From Pedococcus aerophilus (GTDB taxonomy: Bacteria; Actinomycetota; Actinomycetes; Actinomycetales; Dermatophilaceae): 64,000 bases of DNA. The notes under the pieces were generated by a model, which was not told where the DNA came from, did not search any database, and worked only from the letters and a program-made list of their open reading frames with translations. Where the stretch lies: contig NZ_BAAARN010000003.1 of assembly GCF_039532215.1 (NCBI RefSeq), positions 1 through 64,000 of the forward strand, given 5' to 3'. The position numbers were made by a program, and so were the translations under genes. Positions 54,260 to 64,000 of the stretch are shown piece after piece (the stretch's first letter is position 1; every line of letters begins with the position of its first letter).

Positions 54260-55252
54260 ATGGAACTCCACGAGCTGGCGCGTGACAGCGTCGTCTCCGC
54301 CGCAGAGGCCGCGCAGCTCGGCCTCGGCCCCTCCGACCTTCGGCGGATGAGGCGACTCGGGTCAGTCCGGCGCCTCATCCGCGGTTGGTATGCCGTGTGC
54401 CCGCCAGGCGCACCCACCCCACCCTGGGAGGGTGCGGACCACTTCGACACGGCGCGCCGTCAGCACCGCCTGCTCACGGTCGCGCTGATCCGGTCGTTCG
54501 AGGGAAGGGCCGTTGCCAGCCACCAGTCCGCGTTGGTCCTGCACGACATACCGCTCTGGAAGTCGGACCTCGCCACGGCACACCTGTGCCGCCGCCGGGA
54601 CGACCATTCCCGGCACCGGCCGGCGGCCACGTTGCACCCTGCGTGCCAGGCCGAGCCCGTGCTGTCACCGCCCGGCTATCTGACGGTGCCTGTCCCCCAG
54701 GCGGTCGTGCAGGTTGGCCTCCATCCTGTCGGGCCCGGACGCGGAACCTTCCCCTTCGAGAGCCTGGTCGCTGCGGACGCGGCACTGCACCATGGACTGA
54801 CCACGCTGGATGAGATCCAGCAGGTCGTCCACGCCCACGCCGGACATCCCGGCATCGCCGGGGTGCGACGGTTGCTCGAGCGCGCAGATGGTCGCCACGA
54901 GTCCGTGGGCGAGACCCGGCTCGCCCACACCCTCCGGCTCCTGGGGTACCGATTCACCCCGCAGGTGTGGGTGACAGCCGAGGGACGGCGGTGGCGCGCC
55001 GACTTCGAGCTGGACGACGAGCCGGTGATCGTCGAGTTCGACGGCCTCGCCAAGTACACCGGTGGGCTGCCGAACCCGACCCCGGAGCAGAGCCGCCAGG
55101 CTCTCGCCACCGAGAAGTGGCGTGAGGACCGGCTGCGCGACACCGGGCGCGAGGTGACACGGTTCGTGTGGGCCGAGGTGGACGACCTCCCCCTGGTCCG
55201 ATCCCGGGTGGACGCGGCCATCGTGCGGTCGCGGCGTCGTCTCCGCATCTGA
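54260..55252 (+). CDS. DUF559-like endonuclease-fold protein with AbiEi-like N-terminus
   Basis: 330 residues. The N-terminal 50 residues look like a winged helix as in AbiEi-type antitoxins (L-G-P-S-D-L-R-R-M-R-R-L-G, then R-R-L-I-R-G-W-Y). The C-terminal 110 residues carry the Vsr/DUF559 PD-(D/E)XK core: Glu218 in V-G-E-T-R, Asp248 in R-A-D-F-E-L and Glu259/Asp261 in V-I-V-E-F-D-G, then R-E-D-R-L-R-D and V-T-R-F. So an active nuclease is possible. Function unknown. Palindromes flank it on both sides (54117, 55259). Confidence 0.8.
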   Translation: MELHELARDSVVSAAEAAQLGLGPSDLRRMRRLGSVRRLIRGWYAVCPPGAPTPPWEGADHFDTARRQHRLLTVALIRSFEGRAVASHQSALVLHDIPLWKSDLATAHLCRRRDDHSRHRPAATLHPACQAEPVLSPPGYLTVPVPQAVVQVGLHPVGPGRGTFPFESLVAADAALHHGLTTLDEIQQVVHAHAGHPGIAGVRRLLERADGRHESVGETRLAHTLRLLGYRFTPQVWVTAEGRRWRADFELDDEPVIVEFDGLAKYTGGLPNPTPEQSRQALATEKWREDRLRDTGREVTRFVWAEVDDLPLVRSRVDAAIVRSRRRLRI

Positions 55253-55258
55253 AGTCAC

Positions 55259-56552
<1,294 letters not shown>

Positions 56553-56656
56553 TCGGCGCGCACTGACGCCAACCCGCGCGTAACCTCGGCTCCGAATCCT
56601 CGTTGTTCCCGGTAGAAGTCCCCGGGGGTGGGGAGAACTGGACCGAGGAGTCAACG

Positions 56657-58003
56657 ATGACCCGCGTGACACGAGTGAACTGGCGCACCATCGCTGCCGC
56701 GCTGCCTGCGGTCGCGCTCATCGGCGGCGGCCTGGCCCTCGTGGCCACCGACGGCACCCCCACCACCGACGTCGTCGCCGACTCCAGTCCCCTCGTCACC
56801 GTGCCCAAGACCGCGGTCCAGCGCCCCGAGGCACCGTCGCTCCCGGCGCTGCCCGAGCTGCCGGCACCCGCCGAGGCGGCGCCCACACCGGTCGCGAGCG
56901 CGGCGGGCCTCCAGCTCACCGGGAGCGCCAACGGCATCCCCGCGGCCGCCCTCGCGGCATACCGGCGTGGCGCTCAGCTCGTGGACCTGGCCGACACCGA
57001 GTGCAACATCGACTGGGCCCTGCTCGCGGCCATCGGCAAGGTCGAGTCCAACCACGGCCGCTATGGCGGCAACGGCATCGACCAGAGCGGCACGGTCCGC
57101 CCCGGCATCTACGGCATCCCGCTCAACGGCACCAACAACACCGCCGTCATCCGCGACACCGACGGCGGCGCCTACGACCGTGACACGACGTTCGACCGCG
57201 CTGTCGGCCCGATGCAGTTCATCCCCGGCACGTGGCGCTCGGTGGGCGTGGACGCCAACGGCGACGGCCGCAAGGACCCGCAGAACCTCATGGACGCCGT
57301 GACCGGCGCCGCGGTCTACCTCTGCTCCGGCCCGGGCAACCTCGGCAACGAGGCCGGTGCCCGCACCGCCGTGCTCCGCTACAACCAGAGCGATGCGTAT
57401 GCGGACCAGGTCCTCGCGCTCGCCCGCGCCTACCGCGGTGGGTATGCCGTCGTCCCCGACGGCGCGCTCTCCGAGGCCCAGCGCACGGGGCAGCCTTTCC
57501 TGCCCACCGGCAACGAGGCCACCCTGCCCGGTCCGGCCGCAGGTGCTGCGGGCGCGGGCACGAAGCCCTCGTCGAAGCCGAAGCCGTCACCCAGCAGCTC
57601 CACCCCCTCCCCGAGCAGCACGGCCGGGAGCGGCGGGAACGGGTCGGGCACCAGTGCCGGCGGTTCCGGGTCCGGCAGCGGGTCCGGCGGTTCCGGCGGT
57701 TCCGGCGGCTCGACGCCCTCGCCCTCGAGCACATCCGGCGGCGGCCTCACCGGCGCCGTGGGTGGAGTGGTCGGCGGCGTCGTCGGCGGCATCACCGGTC
57801 AGACGCCGAGCTCGACGTCGTCCAGCAGCACCCCCAAGCCCTCGTCGAGCTCCACGAGCAGCACGCCGAAGCCCTCGCCGAGCAGCACCAGCACGCCTCC
57901 GAAGCTGCCCATCACCGTGGCCCCGGTCAACGGCAAGTGCCCCTCCGGCTACGTGCCCGAGGTCAACGTCGTCGGCGTCGTCGTGCTCTGCCGCCTGAAG
58001 TAG
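56657..58003 (+). CDS. MltB-like lytic transglycosylase with Ser/Pro/Gly-rich tail
   Basis: 448 residues. Signal peptide to about 32, SLT/GH103-type domain at about 95-270 with catalytic Glu130 in G-K-V-E-S-N-H-G and the A-V-G-P-M-Q-F-I-P-G-T-W block, then an extended low-complexity region (about 290-425) and a C-terminal C-P-S-G-Y-V-P...C pair that may form a disulfide. It should cleave glycan strands outside the membrane, producing anhydromuramic ends. Confidence 0.9.
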   Translation: MTRVTRVNWRTIAAALPAVALIGGGLALVATDGTPTTDVVADSSPLVTVPKTAVQRPEAPSLPALPELPAPAEAAPTPVASAAGLQLTGSANGIPAAALAAYRRGAQLVDLADTECNIDWALLAAIGKVESNHGRYGGNGIDQSGTVRPGIYGIPLNGTNNTAVIRDTDGGAYDRDTTFDRAVGPMQFIPGTWRSVGVDANGDGRKDPQNLMDAVTGAAVYLCSGPGNLGNEAGARTAVLRYNQSDAYADQVLALARAYRGGYAVVPDGALSEAQRTGQPFLPTGNEATLPGPAAGAAGAGTKPSSKPKPSPSSSTPSPSSTAGSGGNGSGTSAGGSGSGSGSGGSGGSGGSTPSPSSTSGGGLTGAVGGVVGGVVGGITGQTPSSTSSSSTPKPSSSSTSSTPKPSPSSTSTPPKLPITVAPVNGKCPSGYVPEVNVVGVVVLCRLK

Positions 58004-58013
58004 GGACGTGCGG

Positions 58014-58262
58014 TCAGCCGCCGCGACGGCTCGGTACGGCCAGGCTGCCGGAGCCGACGGGCAGGTCATCGACAGCCTGCCCTGCGGCATCGAGCAGGGT
58101 GACGTGGCCACCGCCGCAGTCGCTCAGGTGCAGGGCCGCCCAGCGGCGGGCGCCCTCGAGGGTCGCGCACCGTCGCGTGACGCCGCAGCCCGAGACCTCC
58201 CAGACCTCGGGGGCCAGGGGTCGGATCGTCAGGGCGCCCGGCGGAGGCGCATCGCCTGCCAT
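58014..58262 (-). CDS. Small hypothetical protein, 82 residues
   Basis: Contains W-E-V-S-G-C-G-V-T-R-R-C and V-T-L-L-D-A-A-G. Family not recognised. Convergent with the transglycosylase gene; codon bias is normal. The following 134 bases to the next gene show nothing clear. Confidence 0.5.
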   Translation of the reverse strand: MAGDAPPPGALTIRPLAPEVWEVSGCGVTRRCATLEGARRWAALHLSDCGGGHVTLLDAAGQAVDDLPVGSGSLAVPSRRGG

Positions 58263-58396
58263 GACCCCAGCGTCCCGCTCGATCGGACACCACGCCTCGG
58301 GCAGATGGACGAACAGGGCTGGCGGGCCACCGACACGTCCCGGGCTCGAGGCCGGTGACGAAGCGCGTCAGCCCACGGGACCGGTGACGACGGTCG

Positions 58397-58483
58397 TCAG
58401 CCCACGAGGCTGGCGACGACCGCGACCGCCACGACGATGACGAGCACCGCGATGGTGACCCGACGACGGAACGCCGGGGTCAC
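58397..58483 (-). CDS. Tiny single-helix membrane peptide coupled to the MFS gene
   Basis: 28 residues from a GTG that overlaps the MFS stop (GTGA, 58480-58483). The sequence is a basic start F-R-R-R-V followed by an 18-residue Ile/Val/Ala helix. Overlap geometry and composition fit a small regulatory or accessory subunit like those of bacterial efflux pumps. Too short for homology; support is structural only. Confidence 0.5.
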   Translation of the reverse strand: MTPAFRRRVTIAVLVIVVAVAVVASLVG

Positions 58484-59787
58484 CGTGCAGCCTCGGGAAC
58501 CGGGTCGGAGACCGGGTCCGGCGCCGGGGCAGGCACGGTGCGGATCTTCAGCCGCGGGCGTCGCTGCGTCTCATACGTCACCTGCACATTCTCGTGCCTC
58601 GCCAACCAGACCGACACCACCACGGTGACCAGGCCGACGGCGATGGTGCCGATCCCGATGGTCCAGCGCGGACCCCATACGTCTCCGATCCAGCCGATGA
58701 ACGGTGCACCCAGCGGTGTCCCGCCCATGAAGATCGCCATGTAGAGCGCCATCACCCGGCCGCGCATCGCGGAGTCCACGGTGAGCTGGACCATCGCGTT
58801 GGCGGTGGTGAGGGCGGTGAGCGCCGAGAGGCCGACGGGGACGAGGGCCAGCGCGAACAACGTGTAGGTCGGCGCGATCGCGGCAAGACCGCTGGAGAGG
58901 GTGAACCCGACGAAGGCGATGAGCAGGATCCGCAGGCGTGGGCGGGCGCGCCGGGCCGACAGCAGCGCCGCCGACAGTGAACCGATGGCCATGATCGAGC
59001 CGAGCAGGCCGTACTCCTGGGGGCCCTTGCCGAACTCGCGCGTCGCCATGAGCGCCGTCGTGATCTGGAAGTTCATGCCGAAGGTGCCGAGCACGAACAC
59101 CAGCGCCATGACGAGCATGATGTCGGGGCGGCCCCGGACGTAGCTGACTCCCTCGCGGATCGCCCCCTTGCCACGCGTCAGCATCGGCGCCGGCTTGAGC
59201 TCGGCGCGGGTCATGGACGCCAGGGCGATGAGGACCGCGACGAATGTCAGGGTGTTGAGCAGCAGCGTCCACCCGGTGCCGAACGCCGCGATGGTCAGGC
59301 CGGCGACACCGGGGCCGATGAGGCGACCGGCGTTGAAGGAGGCGCTGTTGAGCGAGACGGCGTTCGCGAGGCGCTCACGCGGCACCATCTCGGACACGAA
59401 CGTCTGGCGGGCCGGGTTGTCGACCGCCGTCGCGATGCCGGTGAACAGGGCGATGCCGTAGACCATCCAGAGCTCCGCGGTGCCGGTGACCACGAGGAGC
59501 CCGAGGGCCAACGAGGACACGGCGAGCGCGGTCTGGGTGATCGCAAGGATGACGCGCTTGGGGTAGCGGTCGGCGATCATGCCGGCCCACGGGGCGAGCA
59601 GCAGGAACGGCAGGAACTGCAGTCCGGTGACGATGCCGAGAGCAGTCGAGGAGTGGTCGGTGAGCTCGGTGAGGACCAGCCAGTCCTGGGCGACGCGGCC
59701 CATCCAGGTGCCGATGTTGGAGATGAAGGCGCCGGTGGCGTAGATCCGGTAGTTGCGGACCGCCAGGGAGGAGAAGGTCGGGCTCAC
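58480..59787 (-). CDS. MFS exporter (EntS/MFS_3 type)
   Basis: 435 residues from a GTG that overlaps the MarR stop (GTGA). Twelve helices; V-A-Q-D-W-L-V-L-T-E-L-T, A-D-R-Y-P-K-R-V and V-D-N-P-A-R-Q-T-F-V are typical. With the MarR gene before it and the tiny peptide after it, it forms a three-gene efflux operon, probably induced by the transported compound. Confidence 0.88.
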   Translation of the reverse strand: MSPTFSSLAVRNYRIYATGAFISNIGTWMGRVAQDWLVLTELTDHSSTALGIVTGLQFLPFLLLAPWAGMIADRYPKRVILAITQTALAVSSLALGLLVVTGTAELWMVYGIALFTGIATAVDNPARQTFVSEMVPRERLANAVSLNSASFNAGRLIGPGVAGLTIAAFGTGWTLLLNTLTFVAVLIALASMTRAELKPAPMLTRGKGAIREGVSYVRGRPDIMLVMALVFVLGTFGMNFQITTALMATREFGKGPQEYGLLGSIMAIGSLSAALLSARRARPRLRILLIAFVGFTLSSGLAAIAPTYTLFALALVPVGLSALTALTTANAMVQLTVDSAMRGRVMALYMAIFMGGTPLGAPFIGWIGDVWGPRWTIGIGTIAVGLVTVVVSVWLARHENVQVTYETQRRPRLKIRTVPAPAPDPVSDPVPEAAR

Positions 59788-60254
59788 TCGTTGGCCACCC
59801 TCGTGAGGATGACGGCGGCCTGCTCGAGGACGTCCTGCTCGGCCGGTGTGAGGTGGCCGACGCGGACCGACATCCACGCGTCGCGCTTGCGGCGGATGTC
59901 GCGCAGCAGGGCGACGGCTCCGGGCGTCAAGGACAAGATCACCTGACGACGGTCGGAGGGGTCGGCGGTGCGCTCGACGAGCCCGAGCTCGACGAGGCGG
60001 GCGACGGTGCGGGTCATGCTGGGGGCGCTCACCCGTTCGATCTCGGCCAGCTCACCCGGCGTGCAGGGAGCCTTCTCCAGGCGGTTCAGGACCGAGAACT
60101 GGTGCGGCGCGATGTCGTCCGTGCTCTCGAACCTGACCCGACGCGAGATCCGCATGCAGGCCAGGCGGAGCTCTCCGGCGAGGCGCGACACGGCGGCGGG
60201 GGTGAGACCAGCCTCAGCGGTGCGGCGCGGTGAGCGCGCAGGCGGTGGGGTCAT
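59784..60254 (-). CDS. MarR-family regulator of the efflux operon
   Basis: 156 residues. Winged helix around residues 55-110 with T-P-G-E-L-A-E-I-E-R-V-S-A-P-S-M-T-R-T-V and the wing D-P-S-D-R-R. AAGGAG lies before the ATG at 60254. Likely represses itself and the MFS exporter through the palindrome at 60273. Confidence 0.9.
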   Translation of the reverse strand: MTPPPARSPRRTAEAGLTPAAVSRLAGELRLACMRISRRVRFESTDDIAPHQFSVLNRLEKAPCTPGELAEIERVSAPSMTRTVARLVELGLVERTADPSDRRQVILSLTPGAVALLRDIRRKRDAWMSVRVGHLTPAEQDVLEQAAVILTRVANE

Positions 60255-60272
60255 GACGGTCTCCTTGTTCAG

Positions 60273-60306
60273 ATAGTTAGCATAACTCATTACCTGTGCT
60301 AACTAT
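60273..60306. promoter_or_regulatory. MarR operator palindrome
   Basis: ATAGTTAGCA (60273-60282) and TGCTAACTAT (60297-60306) are perfect complements 14 bases apart, just upstream of the marR ATG. The arm shares ATAGTTAG with the OhrR-like region at 10652. Confidence 0.75.
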
Positions 60307-60343
60307 TTCCGTCGTCTCCGACCGGCCCTCCCTCCCCGGACGC

Positions 60344-60386
60344 ACGTATGCCGCGCGGCCCCCTCTCGGGGCCACGCGGCATACGT
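60344..60386 (-). terminator. Hairpin terminator of the purine permease gene
   Basis: ACGTATGCCGCG (60344-60355) pairs with CGCGGCATACGT (60375-60386), and inside it GGCCCC pairs with GGGGCC. It lies 46 bases after the permease stop and contains the GTATGC/GCATAC motif in both arms. Confidence 0.75.
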
Positions 60387-60431
60387 GGTGGTGTGGGTGG
60401 TGAGCCGTGGAGAGCTCGGCGGCGATGGGCC

Positions 60432-61943
60432 TCAGACGCCGAGGATCTCCTTGATCGGGGTGATCGCGAAGTAGAGGACGAACAAGCCGGAGACCGTCCA
60501 CAGGAGCGGGTGGATCTGGTTGGACTTGCCGCGCACCGCCTTGATGAGCGTGTAGACGACGAAGCCGGCGCCGATGCCCACCGTGATCGAGTAGGTGAAC
60601 GGCATGAGGACGATCGTGAGGAACGCCGGGATCGCGATCTCGAGGTCGTCCCAGTCGATGCCCTTGACCTGCTGCATCATCAGGAAGCCGACGACCACGA
60701 GTGCGGGGGTCGCAGCCTCGTAGGGCACGACCTTCACCAGCGGGGCGAGGAACGTCGCGAACAGGAACATGACACCGGTGACGACCGAGGCCAGACCCGT
60801 GCGGGCACCTTCGCCGACGCCCGCCGCCGACTCGATGTAGGAGGTGTTGGACGAGACCGAGCCCGCGCCACCGGCGATCGCCGCGACCGAGTCGACGAGC
60901 AGGATCTTGTCGGAGTTCGGCGGGTTGCCGTTCTTGTCGAGCAAGCCACCCTCGGCACCCACGGCGACCATCGTGCCCATGGTGTCGAAGAAGTCGGCGA
61001 GCAGCAGGGTGAAGACCAGCAGCACCGCGGCGACGACGCCGATCTTGCTGAACGAGCCGAGGATGCTGAACTGGCCGAGCAGGGAGAAGTCCGGGACGTC
61101 GATGACGTTGTCCGGCAGGGCCGGGACGTTGAGGCCCCAGCCGGCGGGGTTGACGAACTTGCCCGTCGCGTCGAACTGCCCACCGATCTTGCCGATCGCC
61201 TCGACGATGATCGCCAGGACCGTGCCGCCGACGATGCCGTAGAGGATGGCGCCCTTCACCTTGCGGACCAGCATCACGATGATGCCGAGCACGCCGATGA
61301 CGAAGACCAGCAGCGGCCAGCCGTTGAGGGTGCCGCCGATGCCGAGCTCGACCGGGACCGGGCCGGTGGCGGTGCGGCGGACGAAGCCCGCGTCGACGAG
61401 GCCGATGATCGTGATGAACAGGCCGATGCCGACCGAGATCGCGGTCTTCAGCTCCGCCGGGATCGCGCGGAACACCGCCTGCCGGAAGCCGGTCAGAACG
61501 AGGACGAGGATGATCACGCCCTCGAGGAAGACCAGTCCCATGGCGTCGGCCCACGTCATGTCCGGCAGCTTGGCGATGCCGAAGGTGACGAACGCGTTGA
61601 GCCCGAGGCCGGTGGCGAGCGCCAGCGGGTAGTTCGCGACGACGCCCATGAGCAGGGTCATGACGCCGGCGACGAGGGCTGTGCCCGCGGCGACGAGCGT
61701 CTGCGCCTGGACGATGTCGCCGCCGCCGAGGAACTGGCCGGTGCCGTCCTGCTGGGTGCCGATGATGAGAGGGTTCAGGACGACGATGTACGCCATCGTG
61801 AAGAAGGTGACGAGCCCTCCGCGGATCTCCCGGCCGACGGTCGAGCCGCGTTCGGTGATCCGGAAGAACCCGTCGAGTCCGCTGGTGGGAGCGCTGCTGG
61901 GCTTGGCCGCCGCAGGCTTGGAGGTGGGTGAGGGCTTCGCCAT
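60432..61943 (-). CDS. Purine permease, AzgA-type (NCS2 family)
   Basis: 503 residues, about 13 helices. G-G-L-V-T-F-F-T-M-A-Y-I-V-V-L-N-P and G-M-G-L-N-A-F-like G-L-G-L-N-A-F are COG2252 signatures; E-S-A-A-G-V-G-E-G-A-R-T-G-L is the conserved NCS2 loop. Imports adenine, guanine or hypoxanthine with protons. Starts divergently from the DUF2530 gene. Confidence 0.93.
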   Translation of the reverse strand: MAKPSPTSKPAAAKPSSAPTSGLDGFFRITERGSTVGREIRGGLVTFFTMAYIVVLNPLIIGTQQDGTGQFLGGGDIVQAQTLVAAGTALVAGVMTLLMGVVANYPLALATGLGLNAFVTFGIAKLPDMTWADAMGLVFLEGVIILVLVLTGFRQAVFRAIPAELKTAISVGIGLFITIIGLVDAGFVRRTATGPVPVELGIGGTLNGWPLLVFVIGVLGIIVMLVRKVKGAILYGIVGGTVLAIIVEAIGKIGGQFDATGKFVNPAGWGLNVPALPDNVIDVPDFSLLGQFSILGSFSKIGVVAAVLLVFTLLLADFFDTMGTMVAVGAEGGLLDKNGNPPNSDKILLVDSVAAIAGGAGSVSSNTSYIESAAGVGEGARTGLASVVTGVMFLFATFLAPLVKVVPYEAATPALVVVGFLMMQQVKGIDWDDLEIAIPAFLTIVLMPFTYSITVGIGAGFVVYTLIKAVRGKSNQIHPLLWTVSGLFVLYFAITPIKEILGV

Positions 61944-61997
61944 GGGCAGCAGAGTAGGGCCTGCGTGTTGCAGCGGTGTGAAAGATAGGCTGCGCGC

Positions 61998-62300
61998 ATG
62001 AGCGAGTCGCAGCACCACCCCGCCGACGCGGACGCGCCCGACTCCTCGCGCGGCACTACCGGCCCGCTCGACGGCACCGGTCCGGACGAGCTGCGTCCGC
62101 TCGCGCTGAGCAGTGCGACCGTCACCCTGTGGGGCACCGTCGGCTGGCTCGTGGCGCTCGGCATCATCCTCGCCGTCCCCTCGCTGCACGAGGGCGAGCG
62201 CCACTGGTGGCCCTGGACCTGCGTGACCGCGATCGTGCTCGGACTGCTCGGGTTCAGCTACGTGCGCCGCGGCCGCGGCAACGCCGCCGGCGCCGAGTAG
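61998..62300 (+). CDS. DUF2530 membrane protein
   Basis: 100 residues. After a disordered acidic start, two helices (about 43-60 and 71-86) with the family block L-S-S-A-T-V-T-L-W-G-T-V-G-W-L-V. Known only as a conserved actinobacterial protein. TAGGCT ends six bases before the ATG (leaderless type). Confidence 0.85.
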   Translation: MSESQHHPADADAPDSSRGTTGPLDGTGPDELRPLALSSATVTLWGTVGWLVALGIILAVPSLHEGERHWWPWTCVTAIVLGLLGFSYVRRGRGNAAGAE

Positions 62301-62352
62301 CCACCACCCCGCGCGCCCCGCGCCATACCCCCTCGCCTGCGCTGCTCTCCGC

Positions 62353-62420
62353 GCAAAACGGTGGTTGCTCGACGAAACGGCGGACATGGGGCCCGTTTCG
62401 TCGAGCAACCACCGTTTCGC
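62353..62420. repeat. 68-bp palindromic element, copy 2
   Basis: Same outer arms as copies at 26576 and 63543; centre reads GGACATGGGG. Lies between DUF2530 and the 3' end of the second DUF559-like gene (convergent). Confidence 0.92.
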
Positions 62421-62460
62421 TGAGGTCAGATCGCCGAGACGTATGCCGCGAGCGGGCTGC

Positions 62461-63381
62461 TCACGCGGCTCGACGCAGCAGCACGGCCCGGACTCGGGCC
62501 AGGACGCGCTCCGGGTGGCTCAGGTCGTCCCAGGTGAGGCGAACCACCTCGTAGCCCAGCTCGCGGAGCCGGTCCTCACGCCGCTTCTCTGCCACGACGA
62601 CCTCGGCACCATCAGCGCCCTTGTACTTCACCGCTCCGTCGAACTCGATGACGACGCGACCCGCGACCAGGAAGTCCACGCGTGCGACGAAGCTGCCCCT
62701 CTGGTCGCACACGACCACCTGGGATGCGACCGGCAGCCCCAGGGCCGTGAGAACGAGTCGGGTCCTGCTCTCCCCCGGCGACTCCGACGCCCCGTCGATG
62801 TGGGCCAGGGCGGCCCTCAGCCGCGCCTTCCCGCGCAGACCACGACGCAGACGAGAGGCGGCCTCCGCGAGATCTGCTTCGGTGCACCGCCCATCGTGGA
62901 CCGCCGCATCCCCGGCCACGACTCCAGCTTCGACGCTCACCGATGCCACGGCGACGACCGCATCCGCGACGGCCATCACGGCCAGACCCTCCACCTCGAC
63001 GCGGTCGACGAGGGCACGCAGCGGCATCACCCTGACGCCCCCTCCGGTGGTGGTCTCCTGCACGTCCGCCGCCAGGACGACGAGGTCCCGATCCACGTGC
63101 CACAGCGGAAGTCGGTGAAGCGCCAGGGCGGAGTGGTGGCTGGCCATCTCGTCGACGCCGCGAGAGCGCATGGCCGCGGCCACCGTCAGTCGATAGCGCT
63201 CGTCCCGGTCGGCGGCACTCCACGCAGCCGCTCCGATGAAGGCTCCACGACGAACCCTGACCAGGTCTCCGCCGACGACCCAGCGGCTCACCTCGTCGGG
63301 CGGGATCCCCAAGCGGGTCAGCTGGCGAGAGCCCAGCACACCGCCCTGCGCAGTCATCAGGGCACTGGCTCGCGAGTCCAT
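62461..63381 (-). CDS. DUF559-like endonuclease-fold protein, second paralogue
   Basis: 306 residues from the ATG at 63381; no good ribosome site is visible. N-terminal winged-helix-like part (L-G-I-P-P-D-E-V-S-R-W-V, R-V-R-R-G-A-F). C-terminal Vsr/DUF559 core: Glu204 in P-G-E-S-R, Asp236 in R-V-D-F-L, Glu246/Asp248 in V-I-E-F-D-G, then R-E-D-R-L-R-E and V-V-R-L-T-W. The layout matches the gene at 54260 though the sequences differ widely. It lies between 68-bp palindromes at 62353 and 63543. Confidence 0.8.
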   Translation of the reverse strand: MDSRASALMTAQGGVLGSRQLTRLGIPPDEVSRWVVGGDLVRVRRGAFIGAAAWSAADRDERYRLTVAAAMRSRGVDEMASHHSALALHRLPLWHVDRDLVVLAADVQETTTGGGVRVMPLRALVDRVEVEGLAVMAVADAVVAVASVSVEAGVVAGDAAVHDGRCTEADLAEAASRLRRGLRGKARLRAALAHIDGASESPGESRTRLVLTALGLPVASQVVVCDQRGSFVARVDFLVAGRVVIEFDGAVKYKGADGAEVVVAEKRREDRLRELGYEVVRLTWDDLSHPERVLARVRAVLLRRAA

Positions 63382-63542
63382 GACGGCGAGAGTGGTCAGG
63401 TCGTCACTGCCCAGCCAGCCTGCGACGCCAGACCTGTGGATCGTCGACGTCGCCGAGCCGGGTTGTGGACAGGCCGTCAGGCCCGGGCCCTCGGCCGCCG
63501 GGGCCGACGCGCCATACCGAGGTCCGCAAGACCCATGCCCCA

Positions 63543-63610
63543 GCAAAACGGTGGTTGCTCGACGAAACGGGCTCCATGTGCGCCGTCTTGTCGAGCAACC
63601 ACCGTTTTGC
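63543..63610. repeat. 68-bp palindromic element, copy 3
   Basis: Outer arms as before; centre reads GGGCTCCATGTGCGCC. The A-tract and T-tract at both ends (GCAAAACGG, CCGTTTTGC) are complete. Lies upstream of the DUF559-like gene and 35 bases beyond the DUF3027 stop, so it also fits as a terminator for that gene. Confidence 0.92.
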
Positions 63611-63644
63611 GTGGGGAAAGCCGCGCAGGCGAGGTCAGGCGAGG

Positions 63645-64000
63645 TCAGACGAGGTCGTAGCTCAGCTCGTCGACGATGGGTTCGCCGGTGTGGACGTGCT
63701 CGGCGGGTTCGGCGTCGACCTCGGAGTGGGCGCCGCAGCCGTGGTCAAGACTCACGACGCGACCGTCGGAAGGCGACCAGGCGTTGGCGCACACGCCGAA
63801 AAAAGAGCGGAGGGCACCTGCCATCGGGAGGAAGTACCCGCAGGACGAGCAGGGCGACGACGCCTTCTCGGCGACCTCGGCGTGGGGGCCGTTCTCGCCC
63901 TCGTACCAGCGCTGGGCCGCGGCCTCGCGACCCTCGGCGGACAGCACGCGCTTGCGGCCGAGCCCGAGCTCGTACGTCGCGAGCTCGTCGACCTCCTCGT
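63645..64000 (-). CDS. DUF3027 family protein, 5' end outside window
   Basis: The minus frame is open to the window edge (118 residues visible). Y-E-L-G-L-G-R-K-R-V-L-S-A-E-G-R, C-S-S-C-G-Y-F-L-P, F-G-V-C-A-N-A-W-S-P-S-D-G-R-V-V and D-H-G-C-G-A-H-S-E match the C-terminal half of actinobacterial DUF3027, with Cys/His residues likely binding zinc. Function unknown. Confidence 0.88.
   Translation of the reverse strand, partial: EEVDELATYELGLGRKRVLSAEGREAAAQRWYEGENGPHAEVAEKASSPCSSCGYFLPMAGALRSFFGVCANAWSPSDGRVVSLDHGCGAHSEVDAEPAEHVHTGEPIVDELSYDLV

Noticed and set aside
57540-57900. Repeat-like Ser/Gly/Pro stretch as a possible CRISPR or tandem repeat
   Set aside because: It is in frame within the transglycosylase gene and codes for a flexible linker; no regular repeat-spacer spacing.

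Overview
The window is very GC-rich (about 70%), with G/C at most third codon positions. It holds tightly packed operons with many ATGA/GTGA overlaps, GTG starts and several probably leaderless genes. Together with IdeR, DUF3027, DUF2530, a DUF6153/DUF305 pair, mycobacterial-type SerC and a c-di-AMP riboswitch ahead of a C40 peptidase, this points to an actinobacterium. I favour Micrococcales, Intrasporangiaceae-like; the rank is inference. It reads as chromosome: I saw no tRNA, rRNA, phage, integrase, transposase or CRISPR.

Layout. 1-1375: a secreted PPC-domain protein (cut by the edge), a small unknown, and a guanidinium exporter under a guanidine-III riboswitch. 1519-9431: a sugar operon on the minus strand (ABC binding protein, two permeases, class II aldolase, ADP-dependent-type sugar kinase, AGE-family isomerase) opposite a DeoR regulator, with paired operator-like sites between them. 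9570-26520: mixed housekeeping and stress genes: ankyrin protein, OhrR-like regulator, hydrolase, PBP4, GH13 glucosidase, DUF1028, Ca/H antiporter, macrodomain, DsbA-like protein, DUF6153/DUF305, C40 peptidase, IdeR, MFS exporter, hotdog-like protein, SDR.

26576-41769: a beta-glucan/oligosaccharide locus. GH94-like phosphorylase, GH3 and GH35 genes run leftward; a peptide-type ABC transporter with a fused double ATPase and a LacI regulator run rightward. A perfect 18-bp LacI-type palindrome lies between them. 41862-52787: membrane protein, nitroreductase, a possible micro-ORF, Entner-Doudoroff operon (edd-eda) with a CRP-type site, PsiE-like protein, PdxH, DUF2236 oxygenase, MFS, NYN-LOTUS protein, pentapeptide protein. 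52935-64000: citrate synthase, a DUF559-like nuclease gene framed by hairpins, SerC, MltB-like transglycosylase, MFS/MarR pair with a tiny coupled membrane peptide, purine permease, DUF2530, a second DUF559-like gene framed by 68-bp palindromes, and DUF3027 (cut by the edge).

The most unusual feature is that both DUF559-like (PD-(D/E)XK fold) genes lie between palindromes sharing a GGTTGCT core; one palindrome type is a dispersed family of constant 68-bp length.
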